NCBI RefSeq assembly: GCF_000372725.1
Contig: NW_005200763.1
Coordinates: forward strand, 160,950 to 224,949
Origin: Emiliania huxleyi CCMP1516
Lineage: Eukaryota; Haptophyta; Isochrysidales; Noelaerhabdaceae
DNA length: 64,000 nucleotides
Direction: 5' to 3'
The notes below the pieces were generated by a model. The model saw nothing but the letters and a program-made list of their open reading frames with translations, had not been told where the DNA came from and did not search any database. Positions 30,023-39,461 of the stretch are shown in pieces (within the stretch, counting starts at the first letter, position 1; each line of letters begins with the position of its first letter). A program made the translations under genes and the position numbers.

Positions 30023-32681
30023 CTATGCCTCAATCGTGTAACGCTTGTGGCATCGTGTCACACTTCCATCTCGCGGGCGCGCGGTTGGGATCGCCTGCCG
30101 CTTCTTTCCCTCGGGGTCTGAGAAGTTGGAAGGGTTGTAGATGCAGTTGAAGACGCAGCCCGTCTTCTTTGCGATCTCCATCTCTTTGAAGCCCGACCAG
30201 TCGGGCGGACAGATCATCGGGCAATCAGCAAACCTGAAGTGAGGTGAGGTCTGGACTCACGAAAGGGCGAACGGCTGGCAGTTGCTCCCATCCCACGTCC
30301 GCAAGCGCCCTCAGGCATCCCTTGGGCGATGGCGCGTCGTACCTCCCACGCTGCAGCGCCGGCTCCATCACGCGGTGGTAGAGGCGGCCGTACTCGCCCC
30401 TGTCGTTGCGATTCTGTCGCCGGCACCGCTCTTCCTTGGCGTCGGCAGCAGCGGCGACAAATACTCCATGCGCGCGGTGCAAGTCGCGGCCGGTGAACGG
30501 CTCCACCTGTTACAGCTAAGCGGTGATCGAACGCTCCTCACAGCATCAGTCGCGGCGGGGAATTGCTCCGCCTGCAACCACACGTCCGCCGCCGGGGCAG
30601 CGGCTACGGTGGCGGCCGACCGCTTCTTCCCGCTGTGTGGCTTTGCCGCCTTCGAGCGAGGAGGCTGCCGCTCCAAGAGAGACCTTCCCTGCTTGCGCCT
30701 CCGGCTGACCGGTGTCGGTGCAAGCGTCGCCGGCAGCGACCGCAAGACACGGTTGGTCGCGTTGATGAGCTGCTCCTGTTCACACAAGGGTGCGTGAACA
30801 CAGCCGCTCCGAGGCTGGCGCGGCTGCTGGAGTGGCTGCTCCTCCGCAATGGCCGTGTAGAAAGAGAAACTTCCCAGCACCCCGTGCCCTCTCACGTCGG
30901 CCATCCGGCAAGGCCAGTCCGCGCCGATGCACTGCATCGCGGCGCGCATCTCGCAGTAGGACACCTTGCCCTCGCGCAAGCCGCGCACCTTCAGCAGACA
31001 AGACACGCTCGCCGCGATCGTGCCCGGTTCGGTCGGACGCCTCAGACAATCGCACTCAGTCTTGGATGATCTAAGACAATCTCGGATAACATCTTGCCTG
31101 GTCGTCCAGCAGCCGGACGCTGTAGCGGGTGGCGGGCAGCAGGCAGCCCCAGCGGCCATCGGCGGCGATGGGGTGGTTGGCCTCGTCCTTGTGCGCCCAG
31201 TCGGCGGGAGGCTCACCTGCAAGTGCATGAGTTGCATCAGTCATCAGTAGGGTTCCCTCTGGCTCGACGGAGGGCTGACGGCGATGAGAGCGTGGCGGTG
31301 TGTGCAGAGGCTGTTTCGGAGTGGCAAGATGGTCTGCAAACGGCTACGGCAGCCTCGCCGAGCCCCTCGCACAGCAAGTCGTGATGCGGCGAGTAGAGCG
31401 AGAGGGTGGAGGGCAGCTGGCCAGTCCAGCCGATATCGTGCTGAAGGATCCACACCTGCTGCACGCCATGCTCGAGCAGCTTGCGCCGGTGCGTGACGTA
31501 CCATAGGATACCTGGCGGGATCACACTGGCTATAAGTCGAGTGGCTCTACGGATAGTTGCGGCAGGTGTGACTGCGAGAAGAACACCTGGCAAGTCGCAT
31601 AGGTTGGCCAGCCAGACGGGCTGCCGCGTGTCGGACCATCGGATCTCGTGCGCCTTCGCCAGCACCCCAGGGAAGAGGCGTTCGAGCAATGCCTCGCTCA
31701 CGACCGAGACGCTCGAGTTGCCGACCGCCCTCGCGAGCATTACCGCTGCTTTGGCGTCCTCCCGCTCGGCATACCCGGGGTAGTAACGGCAGAGACTCGA
31801 GAGCCGCTCCGGGAAGTGGCATGTCCGGCTGACCTGTGCCACGCGGTAAAAGTGCGGAGTCTGCGAGAACTGCGCCCTTGCGCGCGCCAGCCGCACGGCG
31901 AGGCTGGGCGTGACCGCCATTGACGCTACGGTGTGAACCTGTTCACAGATCGACGTGTGAAGAGGCGATGGAGAAGCATGAGGGGGCGATCGATGCGGCG
32001 ATGTGCACCATCGCAAAGATTGCCGGCCGCTGGGACTGCTCCTCGACCCGCTGCCGCGCTGCCTCGACCGCCGCGTCGGGCGCGCAAGTGGAGATCCCGC
32101 GGTCGGTGCGACTGACGTCTTGCGGACCGACTAGGCCGTAGTCGGTGTGGCCGACGCAGGCGCGGTCGGAGAGGGTCCACATCGTGCACTCGGCTTTGAG
32201 CTGCGCCAGCTGCACGCGGCCGCCGCGGCGCAGCTCGTCGGGTCCCTTGGCGTAGAAGGTGTCGCACAGCCGGCCACACTCGTCGGGTGAGTCTAGGCGG
32301 ATAGGGACGCAACAGTTAGCATCACGACGGCGATGGAGCAGGGCGAGCGTGCAGGGAGAATGTTCATGTAGCAAAGAGGAGGGCCGCAGCAAGGCTACCA
32401 CCTGCCTCGCCAAGGTAGAACCGGTGCTCCATCATATCCTTGTGGCCGCACACGAAGTCAGAGAACATCATTCCAGTGAATGGGTCCACTGCGCCGCACT
32501 TGCACACATCGCACGCCCGGCACCGGCACTCTCCGCACTGCTCGGCTGAGCAGCCAGCCTCGCAGCTCTCGCGCTCGAGCTCTGGTACACCTTTGCGATT
32601 GACGACACAAAAGCCCTTCTCGACAGTGGCGCCCGGAACGAGACTCGCTAGGGTGACGCTGAGCCCAAGCGTGACCAGCAT
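30023..32681 (-). CDS. secreted Cys-rich protein with glycosyltransferase-like domain
   Basis: The ATG at 32681 starts a signal peptide (MLVTLGLSVTLASLVPGATV), followed by a Cys-rich module of about 60 residues (CEAGCSAEQCGECRCRACDVCKC written as C-x3-C-x4-C and further pairs). Later exons read DELRRGGRVQLAQLK, CTMWTLSDRACVGHTDYGL, then, after an introner ending at 31939, ARAQFSQTPHFYRVAQ and SVVSEALLERLFPGVL. The block VWILQHDIGWTG, followed by LYSPHHDLLCEG, resembles a W-[LI]-x-E/H-D-V-x-x-G segment common in algal nucleotide-sugar transferase-like proteins. Downstream pieces (CIGADWPCRMADVRG, GRLYHRVMEPAL, PPDWSGFKEMEIAKKTG) end at 30023. Inferred: an enzyme of the secretory pathway, possibly a glycosyltransferase. 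The assignment is tentative. Confidence 0.55.
30776..30812 (-). repeat. introner core
   Basis: Sense strand GGCTGTGTTCACGCACC, ending GTGTGAACAG. Confidence 0.65.
31939..31975 (-). repeat. introner core
   Basis: Sense strand TCGCCTCTTCACACGTC, ending TCTGTGAACAG, before the exon coding for VHTVASMAVTPSLA. Confidence 0.75.
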
Positions 32682-32794
32682 GCCGCAGTTTGGGCGAGTG
32701 AGCACGCGCGGCGCCCGGCAGCAGTTTAGAGCGGCGGCGGGCACTTGGGCGGGGAGTTTTTTATTGTGTTTCTTTATGTTCATTCACAGATGCA

Positions 32795-33140
32795 TGTAGG
32801 TTGATGAGAAACAAGAAGCACACATCCCACAGATAGGTTGACAAGAAACAAGAAGCTAACATCTTCACACAGGTAGGTTGATAAGAATTTTTACAACTAA
32901 CTCTCTCACACGACACTTACCAGAACACGCTCTTCTCTCTTACTTACTAGGCACGGGACTGGCGCGCACTGGCACTAACACTAGGTTGATAAGCAACAAT
33001 AAGCGCACATCGCAGACAGGGAGGGTGTGAGAGGCGGACCTAAGGAAGGCCCAACATCTCTTTTTTTTACCACCCGTTTAGTTAGTTAGGTAGGAAGGTG
33101 AAGAACAGCCAGGCTCGGACTGGACACCAACGCGGTATGG
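32795..33140. repeat. intergenic repeats AGGTTGATAAGAAACAA and GTAGGAAGGTGAAGAAC
   Basis: Three or four loose copies of aggttgataagaaacaa (also at 39245) are followed by gtaggaaggtgaagaac and cggactggacaccaacgcgg. The last two recur at 42956-43005, and the first part also at 37595-37625. No gene is seen in this stretch. Confidence 0.7.
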
Positions 33141-33268
33141 GTGGACGCGAGACAGATGATGACGAGACGCACGAGCGACACACAGACACAAACAAGCTCA
33201 CAAGACACCAGCCCTGCCTGACTGGGAGACTGCGCTCCCGCTCGACAGAGTTGGGTACGATTCACACA

Positions 33269-34737
33269 TTGGGCTCAACCCAGTTTTCCGGAAAACAAAA
33301 AGGAAAACAGAGGGTCCCCAGCACTTTGCGTTTCCGGAAATTTCCAGGGAAAAGAGAGGGTGTTAGAACCCGGAGAACGTTACGGAAAAGCATGCGCGAC
33401 GCTGCCTCTTTGCACCGCTCGCTCACGGCTGCGGGAGACATGGCCGCCGATGCGGCTCGCACTCGCTCGGCGGGCCTCCGCCCCACAGCCGCCCGGGCGT
33501 GCCACGGGTCTGCCTGGCGCTGCGCTGCTCGCACGCTGCACTGCACAAAGCTGCGACAACAAGGGGAGGCTCCTGAGCTTGAGCGTTGAGCAGTGCAGCT
33601 GCGGGCGCTCGTGGGCGGCTGTGCAGTGGTGAGAGTGCCTGATTGGAGGCGAGCTGGTGCTGCGCCAGGGTGCGCAGCATGCGCTCTTGCTCTGTGCTGA
33701 GGCATGCTGGCTGGCGCCCAACACAATGCCCTGGATGCATTGCTCCACGCCGTGCTGGCTGGTGCAGTACTGCCAGTGCGCCGACTGGCGCGCAGGGTGC
33801 GCGTCGCCGCGCGTGGCACGGGTGGCTCGAGAGGCGCGGCTGTCGTTCAACCCCGCGGCGCATGTGCGCCGCGGAAGCTGCTCGACAGGCTGCGGGCATC
33901 GCTGCGGCAGAAAGCGCCCGCCCTCTGCTTTGCTTTCGCCCGCGTTTTACGACAACTTTCGGTTTATCATAGCCGCCGAACTTTACCTCGCTGTTTCTTT
34001 ATAGGCGTCTCGCAGCTGCGTATTCTCGTATTATCTTCGAGTAGTTGCGTGGGGGCGGTATGTATTCTCGTATCAGTAGCTAGTGTCGTGTCCACTAGCT
34101 CCGAGTAGAGGGGGCGTCCTGCAGTTAAGGGGAAACCCGGTACGCGGGTCCAACCCTCGGAGAGTATTCTTTAGCTCCGAGTAGAGGGGCGGCGTTCTGC
34201 AGTTAAGGGTAAACCCGGTACACGGAGCCAACCCTCGGAGACCCGTGTTATGGCCCTGCGAACGCGCACCCCCGGGGCTAGGGCTCTCTAGCCCGTAACC
34301 CGATGCCGAGCGTCCGGCCAACTGGGTGCGCTTCTCAGCTCCCCGGTCCTGGGCGTGAGGTTAATGACCGCACTCCAAGTGCTCCAAGTTTGGTGCTCCA
34401 TTCTGGAAACTCGCGAGTTTCCCTGAGTCTGAGAGCTGGTCTGGGGCAAAATCTGAGGCAAAATTGAGGAAATCGACAAAATACCCAGGCGGTCGCAGGG
34501 TAATTTCCAGGTATACACGGGTTCTCCGCGAAATTCCCGGCATTTTGCCGATTTGGCCTACATGTAAAATTTGGCTGATTTTGGGCCCAAACCAGCCTCA
34601 GACTCGGCTCAGAGCCAAAAATTTGACGATTTCCACGCGGTTTTCCCGGGAAAATAGAGAGGAAAAGAGAGGGTGCTGTAGAGAAAATTAGGAAAACAGA
34701 CGGGGTGCGAGAGGCAAACAAACCGGGTTGAGCCCAA
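33269..34737. mobile_element. non-autonomous DNA transposon with 8-bp target duplication
   Basis: The ends are inverted: TTGGGCTCAACCCAGTTT at 33269 and its reverse complement (one change) at 34720-34737. Both are bordered by the identical octamer TTCACACA (33261-33268 and 34738-34745). Near the ends the inner sequences also run roughly parallel (ggaaaacagaggg, aaaagagagggtg). Length is 1469 bp. No transposase is recognisable. An 8-bp duplication fits hAT, P or Merlin-type elements; the terminal sequence is not typical of any I know. Confidence 0.88.
34096..34243 (+). repeat. two tandem ~76-bp tRNA-like units
   Basis: Units start at 34096 and 34172. Each begins TAGCTCCGAGTAGAGG, which resembles a tRNA D-arm and A box, and about 50 bp later has GGGTCCAACCCTCGG or GAGCCAACCCTCGG, resembling a T-arm and B box. 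No acceptor stem can be paired, so this is not a working tRNA; a tRNA-derived SINE fragment is the best guess. It lies inside the 33269-34737 element. Confidence 0.45.
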
Positions 34738-34919
34738 TTCACACAGACCTTGCTATTTCCGTTTCTTTCTGAGAGGTGAGGTCTTCATACCTCTCACACA
34801 AAGGCACAAACAACCCCGGACCCAAGGTCACGCACCATCAGAAGTTTCACGTTCACTCCAATCGTGAATCGATTCAACGCAGCGTTCCCTGACCGAAACC
34901 GACACGCTTGGACTTTGCA

Positions 34920-35471
34920 ATGGTAGGCCGACATTTCACGCACGCAGTCAGCCTCACCTGCGCTGTGGAAAGGGAGGGACTGGAGCACGAGTGCCAAAAG
35001 GCGGAGCAGGCCCTCGCCGCGCGGCAGAGCGAGCTTCGCGCCGCACAGGCCCGTCTGCAGGATGAGGAGGCCGAGGCGGCGAGGAGGGGAGAGCCCGACC
35101 CGGCGGCACTGCAGAGGGCGGTGTCTGCGATGACGAGGAAAGTGGAGGCGCAGATTGCTGACGCGTCCATCGCTCTCGTGCAGCGGCGTGAGGATCTGAA
35201 GCAGCTCATGCAGGGCAAGCGGTGTCAGCTCGCGGCGGCGGTGGGTGGGAACGCGAGGGAATACTACCGATCCAACCACGCGCAGTTGCGAGCGCTACGG
35301 AGGGAGCAGACGAGGGCCGCGACCGACGACGGCGACACTCGGGCGGCCAGAAGGAGGGCCGAGGACACCGACCGCTCCATCGCGCAGCTGGCGACGCAAC
35401 TGCATCAGCTTCGGCGCGCAGTGGCTGACGCGAGAGCTGAGCGTGACTCGCTGCTGCGGCAGCCACGCTGA
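34920..35471 (+). CDS. coiled-coil protein, uncharacterised
   Basis: A single uninterrupted exon from the ATG at 34920 gives 183 residues. Nearly the whole length is charged and helical, with heptad-like spacing: REGLEHECQKAEQALAARQ, then AARLQDEEAEAARRG, then LVQRREDLKQLM, then a final helix LATQLHQLRRAVADARAERD. There is no signal peptide or membrane segment. It starts 175 bp beyond the right end of the transposon at 34737, so the element may contribute to its 5' region. No specific family is recognised. Confidence 0.6.
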   Translation: MVGRHFTHAVSLTCAVEREGLEHECQKAEQALAARQSELRAAQARLQDEEAEAARRGEPDPAALQRAVSAMTRKVEAQIADASIALVQRREDLKQLMQGKRCQLAAAVGGNAREYYRSNHAQLRALRREQTRAATDDGDTRAARRRAEDTDRSIAQLATQLHQLRRAVADARAERDSLLRQPR

Positions 35472-35715
35472 CTGTTGCTCCTCAACGGAGGCCAGCTCGC
35501 TCTATCTGTCGAAGAGACAGAGACAGACAGGCTGAGACAGACAGACGAGAGAACGGCGGCGCGGGGGCAGGGGCCGCGGGGGGCAGAGGCACGCGCGCGG
35601 GGGGGCAGAGGCAGCACTTGGCAGAGCTAGAGCGGAGAGCGGTTCCAAGTGATCAGTAGTGTACACGTGCAAAAGCTGCCTTCGCCAAAATGATTCAACA
35701 ATACTACACACACGC

Positions 35716-37236
35716 TCACCAATAGAGGTACCACGCTTCGCCGCACCGGATCCCAAACCCCTGCATTGTGACGCGCCGCGCGCGCAGGTCCCACGTGGGC
35801 CGCCAGCCGCCCCACTCGCCCACCTGCGAGCAGTGGCGAAGGGAGGTTCGGTGTGTCTACCCGCTAGGTGCGTGGGCGAGGGCGGGTCGCGCCTGGTGAA
35901 TGATCAGGCCCGAGTGTACCACGAGCCGGCCCACCTTGTACACCTCTCGCCGCATCACGGCGCACGTGTCGGCGCACCACGCCCACTCGTCCCCTACGTG
36001 GTCCGCGCAGCCCTGCCTCTTGCTGCGGAAGGCGACGTAGTTGAGGCCCGCCTCGCCCTGGTCCGAGGGCGGCAGCGCCAGCGGCAGCGTGAAGGAGATG
36101 CGGGACCTGCTCTCGCACTCGGCCAGCCAGGGGAGCTGCTCGCTCAGCCCGCCCGTCCCGTTGGCCGTCATGCTGTTCCACTCGTCGTCGACGTGCCTGG
36201 CAGCCATGCTCCCGATCCACTCATCACTCAGCCCACCGCCATGCTGCTCCACTCAACATGACTGGGAACGAATCTCGGCTCATCTCGGCCAACCTCGGCC
36301 AACTCTGCCGTCTCGGCTGTTCTCGGCTAATCTCGCGCATGTTGAAGACGGGGAACTGCCACGCTGCGTGCGAGTAGATGTAGTGGAAGCCCGGCAGGGA
36401 GAGGCCGGGGGCGAAGCGGACTGGCCCGTCCCTCAGCGACTGCTCCAGGATGTCCCGCACGTCCTCGAGCAGCCCTCCAAAGGCGGCCTTCAGGTATTCC
36501 CGCTCCGTCTCCATCGCCCGCTCGTAGGAGGTGCGAGAGGTGAGCGGCGGCGCGCCGCCCGTCTTGTTCTTGTGGTACGCCCAGTACGGCCCCACCGTGA
36601 AGAAGGGCAGCGGCCCCGCCGTATCTGAAATGTGGATGAGTCTGTCCGCCGGGACGGACGCCACGATCGCGGCTGCCTCTTCGGGCGTGAGAACCTGCCG
36701 GCGGAACATCTCGCTCTTCGCCCACGGCGAAGAGCCGTTCGCCTGCGGACGAGCCGGAGGGCAGGTCCAGGTCGGTCCTCTCGGACTCTCAGACGCTTCG
36801 CAGAAGTGTCTCTCGGAAGCACCGTGTACGAGTAGGATTGCCGGCAGAGCCGCTCGGTCAGCTGAGGAATAAGGCGGCGCTTGGCGATCGCAAAGAGCTG
36901 GTGCGTGGCGAGCGCGAGAATAACTGGGCTGGCGGCGGCGCAGCCACGAGCGCGGCGGCCGCCTGGGAACGTGCGGCGGATGCGTCATCAGTGCGTCCAC
37001 GGTATAAGGTGGCCGCTGCTCCTTGGGCGCAGCGATGAGAAGCGGCAGAGCACACTGTTTTAGTGTGTCGCGGCGTCTCGGAGGCGCCTCTCACCTATTG
37101 CGACGGCCCTCAGCCATACGAGCAGCAGCGCGACGACGAGGAGCGGGACGGCGACGGTGGCGGGTGTGAGCTGCGTATAGCCAAAGTAGGGAACGAGGAG
37201 GAAGCGGACGCCCCCGGAGGCGTTCAGGAAATGCAT
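35716..37236 (-). CDS. membrane-anchored 2-oxoglutarate/Fe(II) oxygenase-like protein
   Basis: A first exon (start candidate ATG at 37236) carries TVAVPLLVVALLLVWLRAVA, a single N-terminal membrane anchor. Later exons give THQLFAIAKRRLIPQ joined to LTERLCRQSYSYTVL, then ILEQSLRD, GLSLPGFHYIYSHAAWQFPV, then RHVDDEW (candidate HxD iron ligands), RISFTLPLALPP, YKVGRLVVHSGLIIHQ (candidate distal His) and finally LRARRVTMQGFGIRC (candidate 2OG-binding Arg) with the stop at 35716. This order matches the double-stranded beta helix of prolyl-hydroxylase-like enzymes. The intron around 36275-36340 is a ctcggctaatctcgg minisatellite. Inferred location: ER or Golgi membrane with a lumenal catalytic domain. 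Substrate is unknown; the start codon could be further upstream. Confidence 0.65.
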
Positions 37237-37507
37237 GAAGAAGTCAGCACTGGGTCCCAGGAAGGCGATGCGATGACGGCTTAGGGATCCCTAGTGTGAG
37301 CTTACGCACGAAGGCAGATCGCTAGAGTAGGAGCTGACCGACCCTCGCGTCCGGTGTTCACCGACGGCCGGGCGGACCACCCGCCCACGCGCCGCCCACG
37401 TGCAACGCGGCGCGCGCAAAACTGCAGCCGCCAGTTCACATAAACGCACAACTCCGGACCCAAGACGCACAAGCACAGACAGTCGAGAAGGGGGAGAGAC
37501 CGCCAGT

Positions 37508-37590
37508 TCACAGCCTTGTTATTAAGAAAATACCTCCTATGGCGCTGTGCGCTGGCCTGTGAGAGGTTCACAGCCTTGTTATTGAGAAGA
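37508..37590 (+). repeat. dispersed ~60-bp repeat, second copy begun in tandem
   Basis: Starts TTCACAGCCTTGTTATT, runs to CTGTGAGAGG and immediately restarts with TTCACAGCCTTGTTATT. Confidence 0.8.
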
Positions 37591-37664
37591 GGTAGGTAGG
37601 TAGGTAGAAAGGTGAAGAACAGCCAGGCTCAGAAGAAAATACCTCGGGTACGCCAGTTCACGTA

Positions 37665-39167
37665 CAGTGGGTTGCGGGCATTAAGAAAACAGGATACCGG
37701 CACGCCGCCGTTTTCTAAGCCTTTCCACAGCCCTCAACACAAACAAACCCCCCTCTCTCTCAGCCCTCACCCACCCCACGCCGTGGTTTCTTAGCTCCGG
37801 CCGTACCATGCGGAATCGACGACCCTATCAAGTGCTCAAGTGTCAAGAGCTCAAGCTCCGGCCGGCACTGAGGGAGGGTGTAGAGGATGTAGAGTGTAGA
37901 GCGCTGTAGAGCTGTAGAGATGGAGAGCGCTGTAGAGCTGTAGAGCTCTACATCCGCCGCGGGACGAGGCGGGTGCGTTGTAGAGCGATGTAGAGGCGCT
38001 CTACAACGTGAAATCTCTACAACATCAACAAACTCTACCTCATAAGCGGCGAACGAGGCACGGTCGCTCTCCGACATTTTAGGCGTGTTGCACTTGCCAG
38101 TGCTGCCCTGGCCTTCTGTCTGCCCGCCCAATGGGTGGCAGGTGCCTCTGCTGCTGTGGTATGCCTCACGGCTGCGACTGGCCGGCGCGCCTCGGCGCGT
38201 CAGCTCGGCTCGGCGTAGCGATCGTGGCCAGCGCAACTCGCCTGGACTCAACGCTCAGCCAGGAGCTCCCGCACGCGCTGGCGCGAGTCATGGCGCATGC
38301 AACGCGTCTGAATGCTCGCCTCGCCTTGCGCAAATGCGACCGTCCTCGCAGCCGACAGTCCACCGCCTGCTAAATAAGCACAGCGACGAATGCGGCACCG
38401 GCGACGCATAGCAGGCTGGTCATGACGCAGTTATAGGGTGTTGTGTGCCGTCAGAGTGGCTCTCTGTGTGTCAGGGATAGTCAGGGCCGTCCATCAGAGC
38501 TCCAGTAAGCTCGGAGACACCCCATTAGTGCGACTCGACCTCTTTGAGTCACTGCCTTCCCGGGCGGTTTGGCTGTAGAGCCTCTACAACAAACTCTACA
38601 ACAAAATCGCGCTCTACATCGCTCTACAACGCACCCGCCTCGTCCCGCGGCGGATGTAGAGCTCTACAGCTCTACAGCGCTCCAGAGCGCTCTACATCTC
38701 TACAGCTCTACAGCGCTCTACACTCTACATCCTCTACACACCCTCCCTCAGGGCCGGCACTCAAGCAGAGCCGGCCCGAAGGATTTTTAGGTAAGTAAGA
38801 GGTAAGCTGCGGTCCGCGAGGGCGATGCCAGAGTCTGCCGCCGAGTCGGCTCTCTGGATGACGGGAAGACGCACACAAGGTCACAAGCCTCCATCCACTC
38901 GCACTCCACTCAGAACACCGCAGACTTGGAAAGTGACAAGTGCGCGCGCCGCAGGCGAGGAGAAATTTGCGGGGCTCCAGTTCACACTCGTGTCTGGCTG
39001 GCCTTTTCTCGGGGCCGCGCCTGCGGCGCGCTGTGGTTTCTTAGATTTTCGCGGAAATCGCTTGGTAGGGGTTCTTACTGGTACGTTTTCTTAATGCCCA
39101 AACACGTGTGAGTGTTAGAGTTGTTTGGTATTGCTAAAAATCTCTCTCTAATGCCCGCAACCCACTG
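37665..39167. mobile_element. Tc1/mariner-like element (TA target, 19-bp inverted ends)
   Basis: The left end CAGTGGGTTGCGGGCATTA at 37665 is exactly inverted at 39149-39167, and each end is bordered by TA (37663-37664 and 39168-39169). CAGT ends with TA duplication are typical of Tc1/mariner. No transposase ORF is recognisable, so it is non-autonomous or decayed. It hosts another inverted-repeat element at 37868-38751. A second internal copy of gggcattaagaaaac near the right end suggests a later small insertion there. Confidence 0.82.
37868..38751. mobile_element. nested long-inverted-repeat (fold-back) element with 8-bp target duplication
   Basis: The ends CTGAGGGAGGGTG... are inverted copies of each other over about 150 bp and consist largely of gtagagctgtagag-type short repeats plus a unique block with CATCCGCCGCGGGACGAGGC. 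The octamer GGCCGGCA flanks it on both sides (37860-37867 and 38752-38759). Length 884 bp. The middle has no recognisable transposase. It lies wholly within the Tc1/mariner-like element and so is younger than it. Confidence 0.88.
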
Positions 39168-39271
39168 TAAACGCACATCCCCGGGCCCCGAAATCGCACA
39201 GTGATGACAGTGACATGCAACACGGGGTCCGCCAGTTCACAGATAGGTTGATAAGAAACAACGCTTTTCGC

Positions 39272-39311
39272 AGACTCCCTTGTTATTGAGAAGGAAATAC
39301 CTCCTATGGCC
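39272..39311 (+). repeat. partial copy of the dispersed TTGTTATTGAGAAG repeat
   Basis: Contains cttgttattgagaag and atacctcctatggc as at 37508, but lacks the right half. Confidence 0.65.
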
Positions 39312-39461
39312 AGCAAATGTGTTTCTTCCTTTCACTTGGAAAGAGCTCTAACGATCTCTAACGGCCCGCTGCCGGTGCTCTCGCCGCGCTGCCGCAGTGC
39401 GCTCGCTCGCCGGCAGGAGTGACGACGGAGCAGTCGGCAGGCTACACTACTCAGCGAGAGC

